NCBI RefSeq assembly: GCF_965638725.1
Contig: NC_134958.1
Span: forward strand, 16,681,464 to 16,745,463
Reading direction: 5' to 3'
Length of the DNA stretch: 64,000 nucleotides
From: Aptenodytes patagonicus
Taxonomy: Eukaryota; Chordata; Aves; Sphenisciformes; Spheniscidae
The position numbers were made by a program, and so were the translations under genes. Within the stretch, counting starts at the first letter, position 1; every line of letters starts with the position of its first letter. A model generated the notes under the pieces. The model saw only the letters and a list, made by a program, of their open reading frames with translations. It had not been told where the DNA came from and ran no database searches. Of this stretch, positions 25,801 through 40,800 are shown piece by piece.

Positions 25801-28800
25801 TCCACGGTATAAACAGCCAGTCCTGAAGACACAAGAAATTTCGGGACACTAGTGCAATTCTATTGCATCAGAACTGTATAAAGCCTTTAGCACCATTTTA
25901 AATTTTGAACAGCTAAGAGTGAAATCCACAGGTTTCATCCAGAGGTGTTGGCAGGCAAATATCTACCCTATTATCTAAACTTACCTATCAAAAGAAGATG
26001 ATGGAACAGAAGAACCTTCTGGATATCGTCCCCGTTCTCTGTGATCAAAATCATTAAACCTGTTCTGCTGGCGACTGTAATCTGAACCATGACTAAAACG
26101 TGCGTCTGTATCAAGAGCCATCTTCTTATTCTCATTCCAGTAAGGATCATCTCTCCTTCAAGCAAAACAAAAACAAATGAACCCTCATCAGTTACATGTA
26201 TCCAAATCAAGGCCTAATATGCAGAAAATTGTTAAGAGTCAGTTGTCTGTTTTCAAGACACTCATTTGACCTTTGGAAAGCCACTAACAAAAGGTAGACT
26301 CTTTCAATAGTAGTGAACAAAATCATTTAAGAAAAAACCACCCAAAACACCCCTCTGTTGGTGCAAATTAAAGAGACAAAATAGCAATAAAATATGTAAT
26401 AAAATCTAAGCAATAGTATACAGTGTTGGGCAGGTGAAAACACTGCTACCACCACCAAAAATACCCAAAAGACCCAAAACCCCAACAAAAACATCACTGT
26501 AGCAAAATTTTGCCTTGAAAATAGCCTCCTAGGAAAAAAAAATGCCTTCTGGGGAAAAAAAAACCCACACCAAAACAAGCCACCCACAAATCAGAACAGC
26601 TTTCTCGGGAGAGAATAGTGTAGAAAATGTCACAGCCTTGCTCACTAGAAACATTCAGGTACAGAGTCTCTATGATAAGAGTGTGAGATACTAAAGTGTA
26701 TAATCAGTAGCCTTGAAAAATGAAGCTGTCTTTATTCCTCTGGTGAAGAAATATTAGTGTTCTGCTACTGTATCTACCGTGACGACTTACACTTACCTTC
26801 CATTGTACCACTGATATGTCAATGTTATGGCTAAGGTCTCAGTCCTATTCTTATAATCAAAGATCAAAGCCAGTTCAATTCATGTGGCTCAAACAGCAAA
26901 TGGTAGATGTCATCAGCTTCAGTAAAAATTAAAAGCCACCACATTGACTTCCTGAACCATCCATTTACCAGAAATGTGAATTCTTAACAAAGCAGAAGCT
27001 AGAAATTTCAACCACTAAGGCAGAACAGCTTTTCTCAGCAAATGCACTGAATTGCATTATGCTCTCTTCATACCGTAAGAATTAATTCACGGGATGCTTC
27101 TTTCAAAACTCTCTCCTACAGATAAGGTATGTTTCATGCTTGGAATAAACTGATATCAAAACCAAACAAATACCAGAAATCCAGTTCTTCTGTGAAGACT
27201 TGTTTCAGGTACAAATGCATTTTCAAGCCTGACACAAGGCTGGTAGCGGTTTCTCTTTACTAAGCGCTGTAAAACAATGGTTTGAGAATCAGTTTACCTG
27301 TGATCTACATCACGTGGACGTTTCAAAGAATTCCTCTTTTCCTGTTCATAACGAAGTTGCTGCTGTTGTCGACGAAGTTCCTCCCTTTCACGAGCAATAC
27401 GCTCTGCTTCTTTTCGACGTTCCTACCATGAAAGGGAAGGGTGAACAAACCCAACAAACAAAATAGCTCTTTATTAGAGATACCTATAGAACAGTTAGCA
27501 AGTATATGGAATTGATAGTTTTCTATTAAAGGCTATCTGATACAATTCATCCTTGGATAGCATCTAAGATTAAAGAGCATAAGGAATACTTCTCTAAAAA
27601 AAGTAGACAACAGATCTGGAGAAGCTATTGGCTGTTAGGTAGAAATATCTCCAGGTAATTTCTTCAATTGCTAATGTATTCGTTGCCCAGAAACACATCT
27701 CATTAGTTTTGCAGTGACATTCTCTAGGAAAAATCTAGTAAAATTATGGAAGACTAGTATGGGCAATATGATCTGCTGTACTTCAGTTTTAGAGACAGAT
27801 GTGTATAGCCACTGAATAAACCAGTAGCAAAAATTTGCCACCAAGTCAAGCAAACAAGATAAAGATTACTGTTGTTGTACACTGTGGATTATGTAATATT
27901 TGGCTGGGGGTTTTTTTATGGCCTGGGTGGAAGGGTGAAGAGAAAAATTCACCGCAACTGCAAACTAGGTTATACTCCAAAACGATATTGCACTAGTCCA
28001 AAATATAAATATGCACACCTGTTCAATACGAACACGCTCTCTTTCCAAACGCTCCCGTTCCATTCTTTCCCTCTCTAGTTTTTGCCTTTCAATTTCTAAT
28101 CGTTCCCTTTCTCTCTGCAAGCATTCTTCTCGTTCATGCATTATTCGTATGCGTTCTCTCTCACGACGCTCCCGCTCAGCAATTTCTCTTCGCCTAAAGG
28201 AAAAAAGAAAAAAAAAAAAAAAAAAAGCAGTAGTAGAAACTCACCTGAAAAATTTTCTCATCCAGAACCAACATTACCTTAGGCATAGACATTAAAAAAA
28301 CCACTATTTGAGAGTAAGGTCTTGACAGAAGTCCTGGTATCGGAAGCCTACTCCTTTTAGCCCCAAGTAGCCAAACTAGTTTTAGCGTATTCTACAGAAC
28401 CATTTAAGCAAACAACAGATACTAGGAAAAGTTGTATCAAGAATCATCTTTCTTGATGTATTTTATGCTGGATTCATATTTCTATGTTGTCATCTTGCAG
28501 ACAATAACAACAACTTAGCAAAGAATATGATTTACATCTTAAAAATACTTGCTATTTTAGCTCTTGCCTTCTTCAAGCTAACAAAAAATTTACTTATTGT
28601 TTTCTGTCCAAAAATAAGACAGAATAACATGACCACTCTGACTTGCACAGGTTAGGTATACTTGTCAACAGTTTCATTTTGCTTTCTTTTTCCCACCTCC
28701 TATAGTACAGCTTACAAGAAGCAGGAAAGGCATTTTCTCCTTTAAGCTTTACGCTTGCTGGGAATTCCTTTGTTTAGGGAAATCCAGCTAACAACACAAG

Positions 28801-31800
28801 TCATTTAACTATCCTTTGCAAACTTTTGGGCGTAGGAAAAGAGCAGAATAGAACAGTTAGCCATTTAGTCCTTTTATTTAAAGGGACAAGTTTGTATTAT
28901 GCTTGATTTGTCATTTAGATACAACAGTTCTCTGTTTAAAAACAAACAAACCAACCAACCCCAAATGCTATTTTTGGCCCCATCTCCTAGTCAACTTCTC
29001 ATCTTTTCAAAAAGAAAACTGGCATGCAGTAACACTTATGAGATACACCCCCCATAACAAACACTAAGCTATGTGTGTACATATACGGCTATTAAAAGAT
29101 TAAACAAAAATTTTGGAGTCTGTTAATTCATATAAAGATACTGTTAGGTAGAGTCCCAGACTTTAACATCTGGGTAAAAGGCTTGACAGAATGCATTCTA
29201 ATTAGATTTCTAAATATAGCATCTGATCAATTAATGTATAAAATAGCCTTTAGCAAAAAGTTGAATTACTACCTTCGGAGTTCAACAGCTCGTCGTATTC
29301 TTTCCAATCGAACCATGTGTTCTCGCAATCTCTGCTCCTTCATCTTTTCAAAAGGCAAGATATCCTTTCTACCCCTGTATTCCCTGAATTTCACTTTATC
29401 TTGAATAATACGCTCTTTGTTCCTCAATATCTGTGGCTATAGATAGAGATTACAATGGTTATTTCAGAAGTCTCATTCATTTAGGGAGATTTCTGGATGC
29501 TATGTTCAAGTATCATTAGCTACGTAGCTATCCAAAAGCATATGAAGCTTCTATCTAAGCTTAACAGTTTGTAATAGTTTATTGACTCTTCAGTGAAAAT
29601 ATCAACTGTAAGGTAGTATCAAATCAGATAAGGATTGCATCAAATCTATAGATACTTACTTTATCAAACCTTCCCCTTCTAACTGTCCTAGTGTGGCCTT
29701 GGTCTCCTTTTGTTTGGTCTAAAACTACAACTTGACCTGGGCTTTTACCACCTAGTGAAGGGGGGAGAAAAAAAAAAAAAAGAAAAAAAAAGAAAAAAGG
29801 TTTAACACACACACACACATATCCCTATTTGTCCATTACAGATTTTCCTTGGTGAAATTTCTAAATCTCTAAATTGAACTGTTACTGGCAGGAGAAACAT
29901 ACCAGCACATGTCTGTAATTAAGTAGTAATATAAAATATGGAAGCTTTAACATCAGCTCTAAAGTAATACATGTTACTGGAGTCTAAAAAAAGAACAGGC
30001 GTTTAATCATCTGGTTTCCGGTAAGAGCAAGAACATGCCCCCAAAACAAGTCAGACACACAGATTCAACAGGAGGAAACGTGGCTATATTGCATACTTAT
30101 TCTTTTCTTTTCTTCAGTTTTTTTAGTGGATTCTTGATTAGGGCCACTTGCTCCATTATCACTCTTCTCATCTTTACCTTCTGTTTTCTTGGCTTCTTTA
30201 CTTTCTTTTTTTTCAGATTTCTCAGATTTCTTTTCTTCTTTTTTGGTTGATGGAGTTCTTGTTAGGAAAGAAACACACAAATGCAATGAGGAAAATTCAG
30301 CTTAAAGGATTTTCACAGCTTCAGAAGACACGTGAAATTTCTTACTTGCTGGCTTTATCACTCGATGCAGTCTTCTTATCTCCCATGCTTCTACCCGAAC
30401 CAGATTTCTCATCACTTTCCTTCTTCAACTCCTTTTTGGAGGGATCGCCTTTCACCTATATTTTTTCCAAAAGCAAATAGGTTAATACAGATTCTTGCAT
30501 AAGATGGTCTATAGAAAAGTTTAAACCTTATTAAACCTACTTTCTCAACAGAAATTTGTTGTCCATGCAGCTCTGTTCGATGAAGGTGTGCAATACATCT
30601 AGCCACTTCTGTACTAGAAGACATTGTTACTATGCCGTAACATTTTGCCCCTGGGCTTCGTGCATTTGTGACCACCTTTGCACCAAGCACCTACATAAAC
30701 AGGTAAAATTTAGGTTTTGAGAAAGACATTTCTAGTTAGGAAGCAATAGTATTCCAATAGTATTTTTACCCTAGTATAGAAAAACCGAAACAAACCCACC
30801 CCACTAGAAAGACTGACACTCCAAGTTTTCAAAAGCATGTAATTCCACAGGAAGCTGCAGCTTTGAGAACTTTATCCCAACTTTCACATCAAGGCATATT
30901 AATGCTTATGTCTGTTTTGACCAGTCGCAACCTCACGCACGTTGTCTAAATGCTTCTTTTGACAGTTACCGTCAAAATTCATTCACAGAAACACCACTGA
31001 TCTGAATTTGATGGTTCATCTCTGACAGATGAACCCTCACAAAAAAGTCAACAGCTGCCAGTTAATGGCAGGAAGGTATAAGCAGTATTATGTAGTAACT
31101 TAATAAGTGGGCCAAGTCTTCAAAGACATCTAGCAATGTGTCAATTAAGCAATTTTAGCAACCAGCTCTTTGATACCTGCTTCTTGAGAAAGCATTAAGC
31201 TTTGTGTTCCTGCTCCTTGCTAGAATTTCTGTAACTACTGGAGCCAGTCTTCTTGATGTAGTCCTGCTCTAATGCAACAATTTCATCTTTCTAGCAGCCT
31301 GTAATGGTGCAGTCGTTTAGAAATGACATGTTTCCCAATTAATTTAAAACTGGGAAGCTAAGCAAACACAGGCACCAAGCATCTTTACAGCAAAAACAGC
31401 CAAACAATTGGAAGTTTTAACAAAATATACTCTCAGGTTTCAACACTTGTGAAGGCATTAAATAAAATCACCTGCTAAATTCATTAGAAAAATCAGATAT
31501 CCAATAATCAGTACACACACTTGATATTCACAGTGCTACGGTTCTAACTAGTTCCCAAGATGCAGTAACGTCATAACTGCACAGGCTTATACAAATAGTA
31601 TGAATTCACATAGTTATCAGCAACTCCTTTGAGAAAATGACAACTGCAACAAAAACTGTCTTTAGAAGACTGCTTAGCTTATATAGATTCTGTATTATTC
31701 TGTGGAATTTGTATGTTAAATTAAACCAAAATCCAGGAAAACTGACTTAGTTTAAGCAGCCTGTAAAAAAATTCATTAAGTCATTAAAAGAGTCCCTAAA

Positions 31801-34800
31801 AGAACAGACATTAACTGTCACGGTTTTTTACCTATTTTTCCTCTTCATAAGCCCTCAGAACACATTTTAAAAACAGCCTTCCAAAGCAGCAGGGTCTATA
31901 AAGACTGTTCATATTACAATTTTACCGGTTAGCACATTATCTTACACTCATGGTTAAATACAGTTGCTGCAAAAGAACACAGCCATCGTTATTTAATTTA
32001 AAAAAATTTTTTTTTAAAGCCAGTCCTGACGAGTCATATTTGTGACATTTCTTTTGCATCTATCTTACCTCAACAGGAAGAAAAATTTCTTACAAAATTA
32101 ACATATGGTTGTTCCTGTAAGCATGCACTCTTACTTTAGATGCGGAAAATATCGGGGTTTTTTAGATTACATTCATTAGACATTTCATCTCAGACTTTTA
32201 TTTAAATCAAGTATTACTCAATTTCTGTAAGTGAATAGAGGAGGGGAAAGAGACACACACAACACACATGGTATCACACCCCATGAAATACCTTTCCATA
32301 TTTGCCAAAGAGATTTTTCAAGTCAGCAGCTTTTGTGTTGGAAGACAGTCCGCTAACCCACAGGTTTCTAGTTGAACTTCCACTGCTACCACTAACGCTG
32401 CTTGCGCTTCCTGAAACAAGTTTTACAAAACAGCCAAAAAATTAAGGAGACAAAGGCACCATGAATATTGAACTAAACTGTTGCTGAAAAGAGAAACTTA
32501 GCCTGTTACCTTTAAGTAACTGTTTATCCGGTTACCTTTCTTGAAAAGACTTCTATATAAAAAAAATATATGCCATAAGATTTCATTCATTTACCCATGT
32601 ATTGAGACCAACAGCTTGGCTAACTCATACCCAAATGACAGAGCTAGAAAAATCATACAATTCTTTGTTAAAGGCATGCTTTACCCCTCATTTGGGTATG
32701 TACATTTAGCTTCAACTTCTGGTTCTTATCAATAACTTCCATCCAAGAAAATTTTTTTTAGCACCCAACATTTGTTCTTCATCAGTAAGTCTTTACACTA
32801 CTCATATTACCAAAGAGATGGCAGAAAAGTAAGTAGAGGAGACTTAGTTAATCCTAGCCTCCAGAATAATGTGGTCAATTTCCAAAACTTCTTGAAGTAT
32901 CTGCCCTCCATCCAGAGCAGCTTTTTAAAAATACTGCTGCATGTAGAACTGGATGCAACCCACCAAAATGATTTCTCGCATACTAAGGAAAATACTAAAG
33001 AAAAGCCGGAAAAACATTATGTGCCTTAAACACCAACCCCACCCCACCCCCCCGCCCCATATATTAGCCATTTTTGCAACATAGAACTAAGAACTAAAGA
33101 GATTCGTGTAATCTTATTCACAACATTTTTTAGTCTTATATTATTTAGTCCAGCTTGCTGTTGCTTGCTGCTAAACGTATGAACTGCTTTTGAGTATGTT
33201 AAAATGTAGCCAGTCATACAAGCAAGACCAGAACTGGATTGCCAGCTGAAAACCTGGTGGTACGCAGAGTTTTAAAAGGTAATTTAACCACCTTGAGGAA
33301 AAAGGGTAGTTTTCCTTCTTCAATGCATCAAGATGAACTAAGAGCAAAAGGCAACAAATCTCAGTTATCGTCAAACTAGGATTATCTTGATAAGCCCAGA
33401 TATCTTGATAAACCATGATACACTTAGAGTATCATTAAATATCATTAAAGAGCCACTATACTGGCTTTGGCTATGTATTTTAAGACAGCCTTATGATAGT
33501 TACTATTACAGTTGTCATATCTGCTACGTGAAAGCAGATTTGCTGTACCTTCATTTAATTTCATTGTAAGCATATAACTGTCATGAAAAGACATGTATCT
33601 ACAGAAGACTGAATTATGTCTGTCACCAAATTTCTCCTCAGAAATTCATTTATCAGGTAAAGTTCCATTCATCCATTAGCGATACGCAAGAGATTTTGTG
33701 ACAAAGGTTTTTGGCAGAGAGCTACTAGGCAAAATAAGGAGACACATGAGCTTATACAAATGCATTTGTTCAACTACGAAGGATGAGTGTAACTGGTGAC
33801 ATTAGTGTGCTCTTGAGCTCCACTATGTGAATTTGTAATCATAATACAGGTTTTTATGGTAACAGACGGAAACTCCAAGGTAGACAAATAGGTCCAACTT
33901 TAATGCACTAAACAGCCACAAGTGCAATTTTGCTAGCTGGCATCTCAGCTGTTATACTTGGTTGAGAGGTCAAAAAATTTCATTGGCGTTATGTTTAAGT
34001 ACTTGCAATTATTTTTTGCTTGTTCTGCGTATAACATCAACCCAAACTGTTCTAAGTAAGTTACAGTAGGCATATCTGAAAATTACACCTTCTCATCAAA
34101 ACAAAGACTTGGGAAACATTAAGTGGAATTTGCTCCTAAAAGTGTTTTGAAATAGGAGAACGTATTTTCATTGAGTCTTTAGAGTAAGTATTTTTGATCT
34201 TACGAGGAATCTGGCATAAGGAGAAAAAAAAATATATATATAGACACATATGTACAGCTAATGATGACTGTACCTCTAGCATAATTTACTACAGATGGAT
34301 GAGTTCAATTATATAAACCATTTTAGTACGTGGCAAGCAACTTCTTAAACAGGAAAGCATTTAGTTCAAGACAATAACTACCCTAATTTGTAATAGTTAC
34401 CTTTATCATCCTTTGATGTTGTCTTGCTTTCTTTAGATTCCTTAGTAGAGCTAGAGAAGCAAATTAAAAATCAGAAGAAAATTGAAAATACAGCATTTGG
34501 CAAGTGTTGCATTTTATACTACTAATACTAATAGACAAGTTAACATTTCAAAAAATAAAAATGGGCTAGACTGTATATTTGAACAAATGATTCCCTTATG
34601 GATTCTTGCACTGATTTTCCCCAAGATGCCTGAAGATCTAGATTTTCTGACAACTCTATTCAGTGGATATATGGCAATCTTCTCCAGATTTCAGGACGGG
34701 GACTTGACTTCATTTTGTGTTCTTAGAACTGATAGCTGTTCATTACCATCATCACAAGGACATTTAAAAAAATCGTCAATTTGAAAAAAATAAATAAATG

Positions 34801-37800
34801 CTGACAATTCGACAATGCAATCAGTAGGACATAGTGTCTATACGAAGATCTTGAATTTTAAAAAGTAACTTATGGCGGTCAAAAAAATCTATAGGCAGGA
34901 GCATAGGATACTAATTATAAGATTCTTGCTGCTACCCCCTTAATGTAGAGTGATCTTATTGAATGCTGGTACTCAGTATCGTAAAGAACTGACATAGAAA
35001 AACAAACCTCTTTGCTTGACCAGAGGCCCCAGTAGACGAGGGACCTTTCTTCAAAGTATCCTTTTCTTTGTCTCCAGATTCTGCTTTCTTTGAACTTTCT
35101 CTGGCTTCCTTCTTGACAGGATCACCCTTCACGCAGTCTTCCTTCTTACCATCTTTATGGTTCTCAGTCATCTCATAGTCCTTGCTTTCCTTCTCCAGGC
35201 TCTGTGAAATGGTATCCTGCCCATCCTTTGGCTTACTTGCTTCAGAATCTGTAATTTTCACATTTTTACCTGTTTCTAGGAGGTCATCACCATCAAAATC
35301 CAGAGTGATGGCATCTTCAGCCTGGATTGTAACCGATATGTTATCATCCTCAGCTTCTTTCACAGAGGTGTTAGCTTCCATCTCTTCGTGAGCCGTGTGA
35401 TCAGCCTCAGCTAGGCTTTCTTCTGAAGGAAGAGGTTTAGATACTTCTTGTGTACCATCACCAGAACCTGCTTTATCTAAGAGGATTTAACAGGAATAAA
35501 TATGGCAAAACAAGAAGTTTAAACAATTTCATATGCATAAGCTAGAATAGGACCTAGAAAATACAAAGCCAGTTATTAGCACTGATGGAAGGTTAGAAAA
35601 AAAAACACAAGGTGTATTAACACAAATATAAATCCTTTACCCAGGATCACTTATTCTTCATGGCAAAACACATTTTCTAGAGACAAATACCAAAACATTA
35701 GGAGAGAGAATATGGTTCCATCCTGGAGATACCCGTTCTTCATAAGAAGTATCCATTTTCCAGTTTAGGATTTGGCATTCCAGAAGAAAATAGTTGCTTT
35801 GGACGCTCACAGTTTGATTTAATCTGTCTTTGAATCTTCCTGGTTCTAGGACTTCTAACCTTCCCAAATCCGAAAGAATTACAGTCTTGGAGAATTTCAG
35901 TCAGTCTTCCACACTGGTATTCTCTTTCGCTTTTCCTTTCTAAGCAGTTGTTTGGCAGTCAAGTTAGCTGTACAAGGCTGCTGCAGAAAACGGAGGAGTG
36001 AGCTTTAATCCAGAGTTCGTAGACAAACGGTTCTCAGTCTTCATCCACTGGACAGATTTTCCATCTCAGTCCCACATAGGCATCTCCAAACGTATTCTTG
36101 GATTTGTGCAGATAAGACGCTTCAGCCACAGGGTCCCTCGTAAACATGGAGTCTGTAGTTTTATCCTGTAACTTCAGTAATGTGTTTATTCCATCTTGTG
36201 TAAAGAGATGGTGTTCCATGTCCTTTCTAGTCCACAATACGTAGAATCCTTAAGACTTCTGTCCAGGAAGTCTGTTTGCCCAAATGCATTACATTCCTTC
36301 TATAGTTTCACTAATGAGCACAGCTTAAAAAAAAAAAGGTAGCCACTCCACAGGTTTCCAAACACTTGATTTACCATCCTATATACAACTGGTATTTCTA
36401 AGTGACAGTAAGCCAAGCATATGATGGTCCATACATTTGTTGGGTGCTCAAGTTCAGTGTAAGGGTGTATCATTTCACTCAATTAAACATCAGTTACTGC
36501 AGTGCAAGTTGGAAGCTTTTGCATCAAGACTTACCGTATATTAAAATCAGAGTCCTTGAATACTATGGTTTTTTCATTAAGAATCATAGTATTACAACTG
36601 TATTATAGACATCCACCACAGTAACTGATAAGTACTGTAATCAACTCTTAAGAGTAAAATAACTCTTAGGAGTGAAATAAACCCACTGACCGCAATGATT
36701 CCAGGTGCTAAGCTTAATAAGGAGACAACTGATACTTAGTACTGGAGACAAGCCTAGTATTAGTAGAGAGATTGAATATTACAAGAGAAAGTTGCCTGCT
36801 CTACCAGACTAAAGAGCTCTGAACTCTATTAAACTTTAAACATACCTTTCTCATTTTCTTCATCTTCACCATCCTGCAAGAAAAGGAAGTCAAGACTAAA
36901 CGTCTCCTACTTTAAAACTTTAAGCAGAACAGTTCATATTTTCCACAGAATTTCTATCGTATGAAGGCAAATTAATGAACTGAAAACTGTTTCCAAAGAA
37001 AAGATGATCTAGAAACCAAACCTGTGCACTCCCTTGTCAAATCACTAGAAATTTGTACAAAACTTCACTGGTATCTATCTGCATCACTTGCAGTTTGCAA
37101 TTGGTTGGAACATGCAGCTATTTTCTTCCCCCCCTTCACTTAACAGGACATTTCTAAACTGTCCCATGTCTTGCTAAAGCCTTCAGAATGGGTATCACAC
37201 TGCTGATTACTACTTTCAGTGAAATACAAGCAATCCATCATAAGCTTTAAAAGCTTAGGACAGAAGTCAGAAACTAGGTAGACTTCCTCCACTAAGTACT
37301 TAAAAATTAAACTATGATTTTAATAGGTATTTACTTATTTATCATTAACCTCACTAAGCAAGACATGCTGTATGAGATGTCCCTTTTCAGATACCAATTC
37401 CATGTAACTCAGAATGAATTTCTGAGCTTAAAGATGTTACAGATGTTAGTATTAACCAAAAAAAACCCCCAAAACCAACCCCAAACAACCAACACCCCCC
37501 CAAACATTCTCCAAAGGCAAATTTCTACATTAAAACAGGAGTTCTAAACTCCTGTATAGGCTGTATACACTATGTTAGCATTTGGCATAGCCCTCTGAAG
37601 TGTTTTTAAGAGAGTTTGAAAAATATGCCTTGCTAAGTCTATGCGCTGAATACTCCCAAATTGTAGACACGAATTTGCATTTAAATAGGACACCTGATTT
37701 GGAAATCACAATTATCTGCATTATGGGGGGGGGGGGGGGGGGGGGGAAGAATGAAAGCTTCCCATACTGTTTACCTTTACTGTATTACATCATCTGACTC

Positions 37801-40800
37801 TCTAAGATGCATGCTGGAACAAAAAGCCAGTCTAAAGTGATCTTTCCAAGTAAACAGGCATGAAAATCAGCTTAACACAACTGATTTGGAACTTACATGG
37901 ACAGTTGGAAAAGTGTAATCTTCTATGTCTTGACCTTCATTTTCCTATGAGAACATAACAGGGACTTGCTCAGCAAACTATTTGTAAGACAAACATTCAA
38001 AGAGTCAAGAGATTCAGTTAACTCAGAAAACATTTTAGTTAAGTGGATACACACTCAATAAGGTGAACATCAATGCTCAGTTCTCATGACTTGCATCTTT
38101 CAGTTCAGTGTTCAGATTATGTATGTCACTACTAGTACCAGGGAAAAGGACCGCTTGGGAACTCTGTATGGACTGTGGTAGAATTTTATCAATCAATGCC
38201 ACATTTATTTCAGGACTACTCAAACACAAGTCAAGGAGCACAGAAAGAAAAAAGTACCAAGTTATCTTTTAGAGATAAGCAAGCGAGACAAAATTAAAAA
38301 CTAGTTCTGACTTCCTAGTAATACAGACACACTAAGAAAAATGTACATTTTGCTGATAAAAATGCATGTAAAATACAACAAAGTACCTGACTTTCAGAAT
38401 CCTTTTCTGCATCTTCTGTTGTCTCTGCTGGCTCCAGGTTGTGGTATCTTTTCTTTTCTGCAGGTGGTAATTCTTTAGAATTCAAGTTCTCATCTTCAAC
38501 AGATTCTTTGAAGTCCTTTAATTCATCATTTCCGTCTTGATCACTTGTATCTTGAGTCTCCAATTCGCTTTCCTTTTGGTGTGAACAACAAATATTTGGC
38601 ATAACTAAGGGTATTAGCTATATTCTGAAAAATTCACTGCTAGAATCACTGTTTCTTCAAAATACTGTATCACATCCATAATAAAAATTCATAGCATGTT
38701 TAAAAACCCCACACCTTCACACCCTTAGGCATCACAGCTGTGAGTACAGTAAAAACAATGCTCCAAATTTGCACATAAATTAGCGCAAAGAAAATGGAAA
38801 CTTTTTTTGGTAAATAAAGTCAAACATTGAACTTAAATATAAACTGGGAAAAAAAATATTACATACTTTTATTACCTTGACAAAGGAATCATCTTCAACC
38901 GAAGCATCACCAGTTAATTCATCAGCTTCCTGCTTTTTACCTGAAACAATAGGATATGCTAATGACTAGAGCTGCGATGTAGAGCAGACTTTCTTTCAAT
39001 ACTGATTATGTGTTGGGCCTTAGTTTATTATTCTTTATATGCTCTAGTTATCTGAACTGTTCACTCTAATATAACCCTCCCAAAACTGAGTATTTTTAAG
39101 GCAAGGAGAAAAAAAATGTCAGCTGAGTGAGCATGAACAATCAATGTTGTTGCATAAACAAGCAGTTACGTCTAAGTTAGTGATTTTAATACCAATCCTT
39201 CTACTTTGAGTGATAATGGAATTCAGGAGAACATTAAAGTGTACATTTCTAGAATTACTGGAGTTAACTAGACTTTATGACTGAAGACTTTGGAAAGGCC
39301 TTACTTTATAGGATGATTAGCATCACTGAGCAATTTAGGTTAGAAGGGACCTCTAAAGGTCATCTAATTCACCCAATCTCCTGCTCAAAAGTAGAGCTAA
39401 GTTCCAAATATGATCAGATTGCTCGGGGTTTTATCTAGCTGTGTTTTTGAGTATCCACAAGTATGGCAATTGCACAGCCTCTCCAAGCCACCTTTTTCAG
39501 CGCTTTTCATCACTAGAGGGAACAATCAGCAGAAGAATTGAGTCAGGTGAAGCACTTGGGTTTTTTACATATTCTTTACTGTACTAAGGGCATGCTCCAT
39601 TAAAGAATTCTGTTCTTCCAGCTCACGCACACTTTTTTCTAACAAAGATGGCTCTGTGGAGACGACAACTAGACACAGTTCTCTTTGGAAGCCATTGCAC
39701 TTCCTTAATCTTCTGCAAAAACAAGACCAAAGAACGCTAGATATAAATATCTCCACACAAACACCCTTTGTAGAGCATTCCGTCTCTCTGATTCATTCTA
39801 TCAAAGATTAGCCTATGCGATGGTTTTCAGTGGCTCAAGGTACAAAAGCAGTTCTGTTAGGAAGTGGCTTTACTATCTTCTACTGAAACTCAGTGTCAAT
39901 TCAAGATGCAAATGAGATGGCAGTCATGATCAGCACTTAATGCTTTATTTTTTGACATCACATCTTCCCTCATCCCTTAATTCTCTAATGAATGGCTAAA
40001 TCAATTCTGTAGATATTCAAAAGGAATAGAGAGGAAAAACATAAGCCTTAGTTTGATACAGTATGGACATTTCTGCTACCTGGAACAGTCAATTTCTGTC
40101 AGCAATTAATTTCCATAGTCTTTCATATATGGTTCTTAAATTGCATTTAAAAGCTGGAAACTGTTCAACTACAGGGCAAGAAGAGAGACTACTGTTTTGG
40201 TTTTACTCAGATTCCAGTTGGTTTTACTCATTTCACTGAAAGGCAGCACTCTGACAGCACTCCTATATACAGCATATTGTTGTTCTGAGTTCAGATGCAC
40301 ACTAGTCTCCAGGAAAAGACACATGGCAGAAGTTATTTCTACGACTGCAAAACATGGGATCTCAACATTCAGATCTAAATGCATAAAGAGATCTTGCCCC
40401 TTATTTTAGTTCATTTAAAACAAACAAAACATTCCTGATATTTGTAATGCAATAGATTTGTGAGATTTTGGTGCAAAAAGCCAGCAGCACAGGTATACTT
40501 AGGGAAGCTGGCTTTCCTCAGAAAGAGCAGTGCACTTACACTGGAAAGGACAGTTTTTGATGTGCATCACAGCTGATGCCTGAAAGCAAGACTAACCCAA
40601 ATTTTGTATTACTATTTTAGCACTCTGTGATAGAATCTACAGCCACAGATATCTTAAATATAAATAAAATCAGTGAGACACAGCAAGGATTTCTACACAC
40701 ATTCAACTGTGTTCTGTTTTACCCCTCTCACATTTTAGTTCTTTAGTTTGTTAAACCTGAAAGTCCAAATTCTCCCTGCATCCCATATCCAGCTAAGCAT

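Noticed and set aside
27872-28295. Plus-strand Ser/Arg-rich frames near 28011-28295
   Set aside because: Antisense shadow of the Arg/Glu-rich SLTM exon 15.
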